Notes under the pieces: generated by a model
What the model saw: only the letters and a program-made list of their open reading frames with translations
Database searches by the model: none
Told to the model about the DNA's origin: nothing
Shown here: positions 1-7,985 of the stretch, in pieces
Numbering within the stretch: the stretch's first letter is position 1
Layout of the letters: each line of letters begins with the position of its first letter
From: Sphingopyxis sp. Root154
Lineage (GTDB): Bacteria > Pseudomonadota > Alphaproteobacteria > Sphingomonadales > Sphingomonadaceae
DNA length: 64,000 nt
Reading direction: 5' to 3'
Assembly: GCF_001427105.1 (NCBI RefSeq)
Contig: NZ_LMGI01000005.1
Span: forward strand, 18,803-82,802
Translations under genes and position numbers: made by a program

Positions 1-915
1 CTTGGCGTCGGTGTAACGCGCCCGCGCGCTGAGGCTGAGCAGGTCGGAAACCCGCTGGTCGACGATGAGCGTCGCCGACAGCGTGCGTTGGCGGAGCGTG
101 TCATAATCCTCGTCGCCAAGGAATGTGCGGTTGCTGAGCCGGCGATCGTCGTTGGGCGCGCCAATGGCGGACACGACAGGAAGAAACTGCTGGCTCGATG
201 CCGAGCGGTCGCGCTGATAGAGGCCGATCAAAGTGACTTGCGTATCGGCACCCGGGCGCCAGCTCAGCGAGGGCTGGACGAGCACACGATTGTCGTCGAG
301 CAACCGCGTCTGCTGGCCCGCGTCGCGCACGACCGCGACGACGCGGCCGGCCAGCGTATCGCCGCTGAGCGGGCCGGTCAGGTCGACCATCGCCTGCTTG
401 CGGTCCCACGATCCATATTCGATCCGCGCGCTGCCGCCCGCTTCGAACTCGGGGCGCTTGCTGACGCTGTTGATGATGCCGCCGTTGGATGCCTGACCGT
501 AAAGCACCGAAGACGGCCCGCGCAGCACTTCGACGCGCGAGAGCGTGTCGACAGCGGCGCGGGCGAAGGGTGCGAAGGTGTAGAGGCTGCGCATCCCGTC
601 GAGGAACTGGACGGGTGCGAGCCCGCGCACGACGCTTGCGTCGTTGCGCGTGTCGAGGCCATAGGCCTCGCCGGTGACGCCGGCCGAATAGCGAAGCGTT
701 TCTTGCAGGTTCAGCGCACCGCGGTCGCGGAAAAGCTCTTCGGTGACGACGCTGATCGCCTGCGGGGTTTCGACGAGCGGCGTGTCGCTCTTGGTCGCGG
801 TGACGGCTCTGTCGGCGGTGACGGTGATCTCCGCGCTGGTCTGGCTTTCCTGCGCCTGCGCTGCGCCCGTCCAGGCCGCCGTTACCAGCAAGGCGCTGAT
901 CATTTTACGTTTCAT
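1..915 (-). CDS. TonB-dependent siderophore receptor, N-terminal part (cut by window edge)
   Basis: This is an outer-membrane receptor of the FhuA/FpvA type, expected to import a ferric siderophore using TonB energy. From the ATG at 915 the frame stays open for 305 codons to base 1, so the rest of the barrel lies outside the window. The protein starts with a signal peptide (MKRKMISALLVTAAWTGAAQA), then a plug with AEITVTADRAVTATKSDTPL, VETPQAISVVT and VEVLRGPSSVLYGQASNGG, all typical of siderophore receptors. A Fur-like dyad lies 33-44 bp upstream. The family call is firm; the ligand cannot be read. Confidence 0.9.
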   Translation of the reverse strand, partial: MKRKMISALLVTAAWTGAAQAQESQTSAEITVTADRAVTATKSDTPLVETPQAISVVTEELFRDRGALNLQETLRYSAGVTGEAYGLDTRNDASVVRGLAPVQFLDGMRSLYTFAPFARAAVDTLSRVEVLRGPSSVLYGQASNGGIINSVSKRPEFEAGGSARIEYGSWDRKQAMVDLTGPLSGDTLAGRVVAVVRDAGQQTRLLDDNRVLVQPSLSWRPGADTQVTLIGLYQRDRSASSQQFLPVVSAIGAPNDDRRLSNRTFLGDEDYDTLRQRTLSATLIVDQRVSDLLSLSARARYTDAK

Positions 916-947
916 CGCGAACCTCCAATATGGGAAGCGCGCTAGAC

Positions 948-959
948 GCGAATGATCGC
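948..959. promoter_or_regulatory. Candidate Fur box upstream of the siderophore receptor
   Basis: GCGAATGATCGC is close to palindromic and resembles alphaproteobacterial Fur sites of the form TGCGAATnATTCGCA. It lies 33 bp before the receptor ATG on the minus strand. Function is inferred from the sequence and the iron-uptake neighbour. Confidence 0.4.
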
Positions 960-1101
960 TACTGCAACCCATTTGCAAGAACGCGGCCTGCCAGCCAGGA
1001 AGATCGCGCGCTGAGCGTGCGGGCTGACAGCTTGAACGCCCGCAACCGTGCAAATCTGGCCTCTCAGTCTGATGACAGGCTCGTTGGGACGGTGCCGGAC
1101 A

Positions 1102-2031
1102 TTAATAGGCTTTTCGGTCCGGGTGCGTTAATTCGGCTTCCGAAGGCCAATGGCCTTGCGGATTTTCCCGAACGATCTCGGTCAGCAGCGCCTTCGCGCC
1201 TTTTTCGTCGCCAGCAAAGCGGCGCTCCATCGCGATCGCGAACTTGATCGTGCTGTCGCGGCTGTCCTTGAAACCGGCGGGATCAAGGCGACCCTGCATG
1301 ATCTGGACCGCCTGGTAATAAGTGAAATTCTCGATCAGCTTCAGCCCCGGCTCGATCGCGTCGATCGCGGCGCGCGCCTTGTCGTGCTGCCCCATCTTCC
1401 GGTACGCGAGATAGGTCCAATAGGCGGTCGGCACGCGCATGTCGTCGCGCGCGAAATCGGCCGAAAGTTCGAGCGATTTCGCCATGCCCGATACCATCGT
1501 CGGATAGTCGCCCGTCGCGAAGCTCGTTTGCGCATGATAATAGATGATGTTGCCGCGATAGGTGCTGATCGTGAGGCCGATCGGGTTGGGCATGCCGTCG
1601 GGTTCGAAACTGTCGGGCGTGTCGCCCATCAGCGCGAGCGCCTTTTCATAATCGGCGAGCGCCTCCTTGAACTTGCGCGCGCGCGTGAGGTCGCGGGCGC
1701 GGAAGCGATAGAGCTTGTAGCTGTCCGGAAACTGCTTGATTCCGGCGGAAAAGGCATCGACCGCGTCGCAGATGCGCCCCGCATAGTCGAGGCGGCGCCC
1801 GTACCAGATATGGCTATCCTCGCGGTCCGGCGCGATGCGCAGCGCCGCTTCGGCAATCGCGATATCGTCGTCGAGTATCTTCTGTGTCGCCGCCGAAAAT
1901 TTCGGCACCGTCAGCGGCGAGCCGATCAGGCTGGTCGCGCAATTCCCCGCGTCGGCGCCAGGGACGTTCGCCGACGCAGGGGCTGCCGTCAGCAGCAAGG
2001 CGAGGGTGAGGGCGGAAATGCGGGGGCTCAT
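1102..2031 (-). CDS. Exported TPR-repeat protein
   Basis: A 309-residue protein with a Sec signal peptide (MSPRISALTLALLLTAAPASA) and helical repeats of TPR character, for example SHIWYGRRLDYAGRICDAV and KFKEALADYEKALALM. The start at 2031 overlaps the stop of the upstream M19 gene as ATGA (2028-2031), so translation is probably coupled. It shares layout and motifs (WYGR, FP.S.KL.R.RA, YW.YL) with the protein at 9583-10578, so the two are paralogues. Exported TPR proteins usually act as scaffolds; no enzymatic motif is visible. Its link to dipeptide use is inferred only from the operon. Confidence 0.8.
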   Translation of the reverse strand: MSPRISALTLALLLTAAPASANVPGADAGNCATSLIGSPLTVPKFSAATQKILDDDIAIAEAALRIAPDREDSHIWYGRRLDYAGRICDAVDAFSAGIKQFPDSYKLYRFRARDLTRARKFKEALADYEKALALMGDTPDSFEPDGMPNPIGLTISTYRGNIIYYHAQTSFATGDYPTMVSGMAKSLELSADFARDDMRVPTAYWTYLAYRKMGQHDKARAAIDAIEPGLKLIENFTYYQAVQIMQGRLDPAGFKDSRDSTIKFAIAMERRFAGDEKGAKALLTEIVRENPQGHWPSEAELTHPDRKAY

Positions 2032-3092
2032 CCGATCACCTCCTGATAGATGCGGCGGACATTGGTCCCCATGATCTTTTCGACGGTGCTTGTCGGATAG
2101 CCGAGCTTGCGCACGCCATCCCACACCACCTCCATGCGCCGCGGACCGTTGAGTTCGTTGATGAACAGCGGCCAGTCGGGCTCGTGGAAATTGGCGCCCT
2201 CTTCGCGTTTCAGCTCGGCGATATAGGCGTCGGTCATCTCGACGACGCGGTGATCACGGTCGCTGCCGATCGCGACATGGTCGGCGCCCATCACTTTGAC
2301 GGCATGATCGATATGGCGGAAATATTCGGGCAGCGCGTCGTCGCGCTTCGTCGTCAGGAACGGCCGCATCTGGCAGATCCCGGCGACCCCGCCCTTGTCG
2401 GCGAGCAGGCGCAGGTTCGCGTCGGTCGTGTTGCGGATATTGCTGTGTACCGCCATGCACGCGGTGTGCGAGACGATCACGGGGACTTTCGACGCGGCGA
2501 TCGTGTCGGCCATCGTCTGCATGTTAGCATGCGACAGGTCGATCAGCATGCGTCGCTCGTTCATGCGGCCGACCAGATCGCGCCCGAAATGGGTGAGGCC
2601 GTTCGTGCCGAGTTCCTTGCACCCCGCGCCCGCCCAGTTCTGGTCGTTGTAGGTGATCTGCGCCGAGCGCACGCCGAGCTTGTAGAACAGGTCGACATTG
2701 TCGAGGTCGCGCCCGAACTGCGTGCTGTTCTGGAACAGGTAGAAGAGCGCGAGCTGGCCGTGCGCGCGCGCGACGTCGATGTCGCCGGTCTTGGTGGCCT
2801 TCAGGAACAGCTCGGGATGTTTGGCAATATGCGCGTCATGGTCGAGCACCGCTTGCACGGCCTCTTCATAGGCTTGACCTTCATAGGCCTTGGGATCGCA
2901 GAGCGTGATCGTGATCGCATCGAGCCCGCTGGCGCGCATCTGGCCGATCAGCGCCGCATCATATTCGAACCGCACCTCGCCCATCGCGTCGAAGGTGAGC
3001 GGGCGCGTCTTCGACTGTGCCGCCGCCGCGGGCGCGAAGGCCATCGTGGCCGACAAGGCCGCCCCCGACAGGATGAAATTCCGTCTGTCCAT
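2028..3092 (-). CDS. Membrane dipeptidase-like protein (peptidase M19), metal site incomplete
   Basis: Peptidase M19 proteins are zinc dipeptidases that cleave dipeptides, including those ending in D-residues. This 354-residue protein has a Tat-like leader (MDRRNFILSG). It keeps the later metal and substrate residues: the His of LIDLSHANMQTM, the His of VIVSHTACMAV and the Asp of VAIGSDRD. The first metal motif HxD, near residue 35, is replaced by DAMGE, and the bridging Glu position reads LFQNST, that is Gln. Three of the five ligands known from renal dipeptidase are therefore absent. It could be an altered-chemistry hydrolase or a binding protein. It lies 92 bp after an XRE-cupin regulator and is coupled to the TPR gene. 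Confidence 0.85.
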   Translation of the reverse strand: MDRRNFILSGAALSATMAFAPAAAAQSKTRPLTFDAMGEVRFEYDAALIGQMRASGLDAITITLCDPKAYEGQAYEEAVQAVLDHDAHIAKHPELFLKATKTGDIDVARAHGQLALFYLFQNSTQFGRDLDNVDLFYKLGVRSAQITYNDQNWAGAGCKELGTNGLTHFGRDLVGRMNERRMLIDLSHANMQTMADTIAASKVPVIVSHTACMAVHSNIRNTTDANLRLLADKGGVAGICQMRPFLTTKRDDALPEYFRHIDHAVKVMGADHVAIGSDRDHRVVEMTDAYIAELKREEGANFHEPDWPLFINELNGPRRMEVVWDGVRKLGYPTSTVEKIMGTNVRRIYQEVIG

Positions 3093-3135
3093 CGCTTTGC
3101 CCTCTCCAAATTTTCTATTGGAAAGAAATTAGCGT

Positions 3136-3146
3136 ATAGGAAAATT
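3136..3146. promoter_or_regulatory. AT-rich site ATAGGAAAATT upstream of the M19 gene
   Basis: The 11-mer ATAGGAAAATT lies 44 bp before the M19 ATG in a short AT-rich island. The same 11-mer occurs in the other orientation at 6516-6526, before the TonB receptor of the same block. With an XRE-cupin regulator between the two genes, it may be that regulator's operator. This is inference from sequence sharing only. Confidence 0.35.
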
Positions 3147-3184
3147 ATTGCAAGCCCGTTGATGAAGCGAGCGCATCAGGCCGC

Positions 3185-3808
3185 TCAGGCGGTGTTGACC
3201 CACAGCACGACGGCATCTTCCTCGCTCGTCGAATAGCACGCGTGCTGCATGCTGCTGTTGATATAGATGCTGTCGCCGACGCCGAGGATCGCGGGTTCGT
3301 AATGCTCGGTCTGGAAGCAGATTTCGCCTTCGAGCACGTAGAGAAATTCCTCGCCGCTGTGCTGCGACCAGCTCTTGAAATCCTCGAGGCTGCGCGCCTT
3401 GATCGTCGTGACGAACGGCAGGATCTTCTTGTTCTTGAGCTCGGCGGCGATCAGCCGGTGACGGTAAACGGCGGTTTCCATCAAACGGCCCGCGCCGTCC
3501 ATCGTGACGCTGCGCCGGCCCGCGGCATCCTGTCCCGAATTGCTTGCAAAGAGTTCGGTGATGTCGATGTCGAAGCCTGTCGCGAGTTTCTGCACGACGT
3601 CGAAGGTCGGCGACATCTGGTCGTTTTCGATCTTCGACAATGTCGAGGCGGCAAGCGCGGTCAACCGCCCCGCATCCTCCAGCGTCATCCCGCGTTCCTT
3701 GCGCAATTGGCGCAAGCGCTCACCCAGGTGAAAGCCTTCGGATCGAGGCCGTTTCGCGGTACGCACGGCACCCAATACTTCCGGCTCATCTCCATTTCTG
3801 GGCGGCAT
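3185..3808 (-). CDS. XRE-family regulator with C-terminal cupin domain
   Basis: A 207-residue transcriptional regulator. The N-terminal third has a helix-turn-helix (LGERLRQLRKERGMTLEDAG, then AASTLSKIENDQMSPTF), and the C-terminal half is a cupin with HSGEEFLYVLEGE and ILGVGDSIYINSS. Such proteins sense a small ligand, often an amino acid or polyamine, and control neighbouring uptake or catabolic genes. The ATG at 3808 is chosen because GGAG sits five bases before it; an in-frame ATG at 3847 and a TTG at 3886 lack a good ribosome site. A perfect 13-bp inverted repeat (3928-3960) upstream is a candidate operator. A paralogue lies at 21996-22661. Confidence 0.85.
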   Translation of the reverse strand: MPPRNGDEPEVLGAVRTAKRPRSEGFHLGERLRQLRKERGMTLEDAGRLTALAASTLSKIENDQMSPTFDVVQKLATGFDIDITELFASNSGQDAAGRRSVTMDGAGRLMETAVYRHRLIAAELKNKKILPFVTTIKARSLEDFKSWSQHSGEEFLYVLEGEICFQTEHYEPAILGVGDSIYINSSMQHACYSTSEEDAVVLWVNTA

Positions 3809-3927
3809 AAGTCTCCAATCCTTAACTTGCTCGAGATCGTACGGCATCGGCCAATGGGGGGCGGCTGGGGGAAGAGGTCCGGCCAATCAGCCGCCGCCAT
3901 ATATAAAGCACAAATTTCCGATAGGCT

Positions 3928-3960
3928 ACGATATTGGCATATCCGCTATGCCAATATCGT
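3928..3960. promoter_or_regulatory. Perfect 13-bp inverted repeat upstream of the XRE-cupin gene
   Basis: Left arm ACGATATTGGCAT (3928-3940), 7-base spacer, right arm ATGCCAATATCGT (3948-3960). Outside it lie TTTCCG (3915-3920) and CGGAAA (3971-3976), extending the symmetry with a small offset. It sits between the stop of the TonB receptor gene and the regulator ATG, 120-152 bp upstream of the latter. The stem is AT-rich and has no following T-run, so an operator is more likely than an intrinsic terminator. Confidence 0.5.
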
Positions 3961-4002
3961 ATCTGCCCACCGGAAATACAGGCCGATCTCGAACAGACGA
4001 GA

Positions 4003-6444
4003 TCAGAATTTATACTTAGCATTCAAATAATAGAAGCCGCCAGCGACGCCAAATACGCTATGGTTGTCATAGATCAGGCCGGCGCGGGCGCGCGCAGGTC
4101 CGCGGCCCGGCGGGAAGATGTTGAAGATGTTGCGCGCGCCGACGCTCAGCTCGACATCCTCGATACCCGACCAGGTCACTTCGGCGTCGAACAGCGTCAC
4201 CGCCTTGCGCGGCAGGAAGGTCGCGCCATCGAGCCGGCGCCACGCGCCGTAGTGAATCGCGCGCGCCATGAAGCCGAAATCGCCGACCTTGGTCGTCGCC
4301 GAGAAATTGCCGCGCCAGCGCGGCGTGCCGCGTTCAAACTCGGTCACGATGGCCGGGCTGAATCCCGGGGGCGGCGCGCCGCGCAGATGCTGTTCGTTAT
4401 AGTTCACGGCAAGGCTGAAGTCGGTCGAGGCATTGTCCGACCAGCTGTGGCGATAGGTGCTCACCAGGTCGAAACCGCGAACGCGCGTGTCCATTTCGTT
4501 CTGGAAATAGCGCACCTGTTCGATGTCGGCGCCGTTCGGGAAGTTGATCGCGGCCAGCGCGGCGCGTTCGGCGGCGGTGGTGTTCCGCGAGGGCGTGAGG
4601 AGCAGGCGATCGTCGACGTCGATCTGATAGAAGTCGAGCGTGGTCAGGAAACCGTCGAGGCCGGTGAATACCACGCCTGCCGACATGTTGAACGAGGTTT
4701 CGGGCGTCAGCGCCTGCGAGCCGAAGACCTGCGCGGCAGCCGAACCCGGAACCAGCACGGCGTCGAGGATGAAGCCGCCCACGCCGTCGAGCTGCGAGGT
4801 GAGGCTGGTGCCGAATACCTGACCCGCGGCGGGAGCGCGGAAGCCCGTGCTGACCGAACCGCGGAGCGCAAAAGCATCGCTCAGCTCGAACCGTGTCGCG
4901 GCCTTGTAGCTGAAGTTGTCGCCGAACTGGTCATAGTCTTCGAAGCGGGCCGCGGCCGACAGGTTCCACCAGGACGTGATGTCGGCATCGATTTCGCCAA
5001 ACACAGCATAGCTGTTCGAGTCGAAGCTGCCGGCGAATTCGGGCGAGAAGCCCTGGAAGCCGTTCGAGCCGGCGGGCAGATCCTGCAGCGGGCCGGTGGT
5101 GTAGCTGGCGGCGTCGCCCTGGCCGATGACATAGGTCTCCCTGCGGTGGCTGGCGCCCGCGAACGCCAGGATATTGTCGGTCAGTTCGTAGGAGACTTCG
5201 GCGTCGAACTGGATTTCGCGCTGGGTGAGCGAGCCGGGCTTGAACGCGGTCGGCGACTTGACGCCCATCGAAGCGTTGATCGTGCCGGTGATCGTATAGT
5301 CGACGGTGTTGGTGCCGTAGCGCGCCGACAGATCCCAGGTCAGCGGACCAGCCTGGTCGCGGAGGCCAACCAACGCGCTGAAATCTTCGAGATGGCCCTC
5401 AAATTCCGGCGTGAACCCACCCGGATAGATGGCGGCGAGGTTGAACGCCTCGGGATGCGCCGGGGTCAGGTCGAACGCCGAATTGGCATAGGTGCCGTGG
5501 CCATTCAGGCCGCCCGCGGTGAAAGGCTGGCGCAGGCCGAAGGTGACCGAGCTCTTGCCCGTCATATAGTTGCCGAACGTATAGAGTTCGAGCTCGTCGC
5601 TGAGTTCGACGCCGGCGTTCCACACCGATTTGAACGCCATGTAACGCGGGTCGAGATTGCCTTCGGGATGCTCGGGCACACCCGGAACGCCCAGGGCCCT
5701 CAGTGCTTCCGCGCCGGCGTGGGTGGCCTTTTTGGCATAGGCTTTCGCCTGATCGGTATATTGGGCGGCAATGTTGAAATAGGCATTGTCGCCGACCGGG
5801 ACGGCCAGATGACCCTGGATATCATAGGTGCGGCCGCCGCTTTCATAATATTGGCCGACCTGCGCCATGATCGAGCCGCCGCTCCTGGCCTTTTTCAGTT
5901 CCATGTTGATCACGCCGGCGATTGCGTCAGAACCATATTGGGCCGAGGCGCCGTCGCGCAACACTTCGACACTCGACAGCGCGATCGGCGGAATGACGTT
6001 GAAATCCTGGCCCTGCGAGCCCGAGGTCGAGGCGTGGCCGGTGCCGATCTGCACGATCGAGGCGCGGTGGCGGCGCTTGCCGTTCATGAGCAGCAGGACA
6101 TGGTCTGCCGGCGAACCGCGCAGCGTGACCGGGCGCACGAACGACGAGCCGTCGTTGCCCTGCAGGCGCTGGGCGTTGAACGCGGGCACGAGCGTGCGCA
6201 GCGCATCGTTCACATCGGAATAGCCGGTCGCGTTGATCTGCTCGGGCGAGATGACGTCGATCGCGACCGAGCTGTCGGTGATCGAGCGATCCTTGCGGCG
6301 TGTACCGATGACGACGATGTCGCTGCCGCTCTCGTTCGACTCGGCGCCATCGTCTTCGGGCGGTGCCGACTGGGCATGCGCCATCGGTGTGATCGCGAAC
6401 GCGAGAGCCGACGACAACAACAGGCGTGACACGAACTTCGACAT
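4003..6444 (-). CDS. TonB-dependent receptor
   Basis: An 813-residue outer-membrane receptor. It has a signal peptide (MSKFVSRLLLSSALAFAITP, cleaved near AHA-Q), a TonB-box/plug start DIVVIGTRRKDRSITDSS, plug motifs VEVLRDGASAQYGSDAIAGV and LLLMNGKRRH, and a beta-barrel ending in an aromatic residue (FYYLNAKYKF). It belongs to the large sphingomonad group of non-siderophore receptors that import oligosaccharides, peptides or other nutrients. It is first in the minus-strand block with the XRE-cupin regulator and the M19 protein, so peptides are a reasonable guess for the ligand. An AT-rich island with a motif shared with the M19 promoter lies upstream (6504-6540). Confidence 0.9.
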   Translation of the reverse strand: MSKFVSRLLLSSALAFAITPMAHAQSAPPEDDGAESNESGSDIVVIGTRRKDRSITDSSVAIDVISPEQINATGYSDVNDALRTLVPAFNAQRLQGNDGSSFVRPVTLRGSPADHVLLLMNGKRRHRASIVQIGTGHASTSGSQGQDFNVIPPIALSSVEVLRDGASAQYGSDAIAGVINMELKKARSGGSIMAQVGQYYESGGRTYDIQGHLAVPVGDNAYFNIAAQYTDQAKAYAKKATHAGAEALRALGVPGVPEHPEGNLDPRYMAFKSVWNAGVELSDELELYTFGNYMTGKSSVTFGLRQPFTAGGLNGHGTYANSAFDLTPAHPEAFNLAAIYPGGFTPEFEGHLEDFSALVGLRDQAGPLTWDLSARYGTNTVDYTITGTINASMGVKSPTAFKPGSLTQREIQFDAEVSYELTDNILAFAGASHRRETYVIGQGDAASYTTGPLQDLPAGSNGFQGFSPEFAGSFDSNSYAVFGEIDADITSWWNLSAAARFEDYDQFGDNFSYKAATRFELSDAFALRGSVSTGFRAPAAGQVFGTSLTSQLDGVGGFILDAVLVPGSAAAQVFGSQALTPETSFNMSAGVVFTGLDGFLTTLDFYQIDVDDRLLLTPSRNTTAAERAALAAINFPNGADIEQVRYFQNEMDTRVRGFDLVSTYRHSWSDNASTDFSLAVNYNEQHLRGAPPPGFSPAIVTEFERGTPRWRGNFSATTKVGDFGFMARAIHYGAWRRLDGATFLPRKAVTLFDAEVTWSGIEDVELSVGARNIFNIFPPGRGPARARAGLIYDNHSVFGVAGGFYYLNAKYKF

Positions 6445-6503
6445 TTTTCCCTCCTTTTGGACCCACTTCCCCGACCGGAAATTCCCCGATTTCCGGCCTG
6501 TGT

Positions 6504-6540
6504 CATAATTTCTAAAATTTTCCTATCATAAAAATTATTG
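6504..6540. promoter_or_regulatory. AT-rich divergent control region between TonB receptor and amidohydrolase
   Basis: This strongly AT-rich island in a GC-rich genome holds AATTTTCCTAT (6516-6526), the reverse complement of the site at 3136-3146, and a dyad ATAATTT / AAATTAT (6506-6512 and 6532-6538). Another TTCCTATG follows at 6557-6564. It lies between divergent genes and could serve both. Assignment is inference. Confidence 0.35.
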
Positions 6541-6621
6541 CTCAACTAGCAAAAACTTCCTATGCAAATGGAGAGGGCTGCACGGGCGGCATCGGGGCGT
6601 GGGCCTGCGGGAGAATTTCGC

Positions 6622-7938
6622 TTGAGCGGCATGAGGAAATTGTCGGCGCTGGCGATCGGCGTATCGCTTTCGGGCGGCGCGGTCGCTGCGCCAGTCGGGG
6701 CGGATGTCGCCGGGGCACTGGTCATTCATGCGGGCGCGGTCGTCGCGATTCCGGGAGAAAAGCCGCTGGGGCCGAGCACGGTCGTGGTCCGGGATGGGCG
6801 CATCGCCGAAATCCTGCCGGGCTATATCGAGCGCCCCGATGCGCGGTCGATCGACCTCCGGGACCGCACGCTGCTGCCCGGGCTGATCGACACCCATGTC
6901 CATTTCAGCTTCGCGCCCGAAACGAAATTATGGTCAGCGGCGGTCGATACGCCCGAGGATGTCGCGCTGTTCGCTTTTTCCAATGCGAAAAAGACCCTCG
7001 AGGCCGGGTTTACGACGGTTCGCGACGTCGGGTCCGACGGCTATTCGATCCACGCCCTGCGCGATGCGGTCAACGAAGGCACCCTTGTTGGGCCGCGTAT
7101 CTTCCTGTCGGGCACGTCCTTGTCGATCGTCGGCGGGCATGGCGACATGTCGGGGCTCAACCGCAAGACGACCGAGGCACTCTATCCCTATGACTATACC
7201 GGCGCCTGCACCGGCGGCGTCGAATGCGCGCTGCGCGTGCGCGAAGCGGCAAAATATGGCGCGGACCTGATCAAAATCACCTCGACCGGCGGCATCATGT
7301 CGCAGCAGGCGCGCGGTCTGGGCCAGCATCTGACCGACGAGGAGTTGACCTCGATCGTTACCACCGCGCACAGCCTTGGGCTCAAGGTCGCGGCGCATGC
7401 GCATGGTGGGGAGGGCGTCGCCGCCTCGGTGCGCGCGGGGGTCGATTCGATCGAGCATGGTACGTATCTCGACGAGGAAACCGCGAAGCTGATGGCAAAG
7501 CGTGGCACCTGGCTCGTGCCGACGCTCGGCTTGCTCGATTCGCGGAAACAGGGCGACGCCAGCCCGGCGGTGGAGGCAAAGATGGCCGAAGCGCGCCGCG
7601 TCGCGGGGCGGAATATCCGGCTCGCGGTCCAGCATAAGGTCAAATTCGCCTTCGGCACCGACGCGGGCGTGTCGCCGCACGGACAGAATGCGCGGCAGTT
7701 CCGCCTGATGGTCGAGCAGGGACCGATGACGCCGATGGCGGCGCTGCGGTCGGCGACCGTCGATGCCGCGGCGCTGCTGGGTCAATCGGACAATCTCGGC
7801 ACGATCGAAGTCGGAAAATATGCCGACATGATCGCGGTCGCGGGCGATCCCTATCGCGACGTGACGGTGACCGAGCGCGTCTCCACCGTGATCAAGGACG
7901 GCCGCGTCATCATCCACGATGGCAGCGCAAGCCCGTGA
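6622..7938 (+). CDS. Exported amidohydrolase, prolidase/imidazolonepropionase-like
   Basis: A 438-residue metal-dependent hydrolase with a signal peptide. Its ligands are all present: DTHVHF, the likely carboxylated Lys in LIKITSTGGIMS, AHAHGG, EHGTYLDEE and FGTDAG. Family members such as the Caulobacter carboxypeptidase/prolidase-like enzymes hydrolyse Xaa-Pro, Xaa-Arg/Lys dipeptides or N-acyl amino acids. A TTG start at 6622 is preferred since GGGAG lies eight bases before it; the ATG at 6631 is the alternative. A close paralogue is at 32515-33801. The gene heads a plus-strand run with an ALDH7 enzyme and a permease, which suggests release and use of an amino acid, perhaps lysine. Confidence 0.85.
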   Translation: MSGMRKLSALAIGVSLSGGAVAAPVGADVAGALVIHAGAVVAIPGEKPLGPSTVVVRDGRIAEILPGYIERPDARSIDLRDRTLLPGLIDTHVHFSFAPETKLWSAAVDTPEDVALFAFSNAKKTLEAGFTTVRDVGSDGYSIHALRDAVNEGTLVGPRIFLSGTSLSIVGGHGDMSGLNRKTTEALYPYDYTGACTGGVECALRVREAAKYGADLIKITSTGGIMSQQARGLGQHLTDEELTSIVTTAHSLGLKVAAHAHGGEGVAASVRAGVDSIEHGTYLDEETAKLMAKRGTWLVPTLGLLDSRKQGDASPAVEAKMAEARRVAGRNIRLAVQHKVKFAFGTDAGVSPHGQNARQFRLMVEQGPMTPMAALRSATVDAAALLGQSDNLGTIEVGKYADMIAVAGDPYRDVTVTERVSTVIKDGRVIIHDGSASP

Positions 7939-7985
7939 CTCAAACATGCCAACACCATGCTTTTCCCCTTTCAACGGACAATTAG

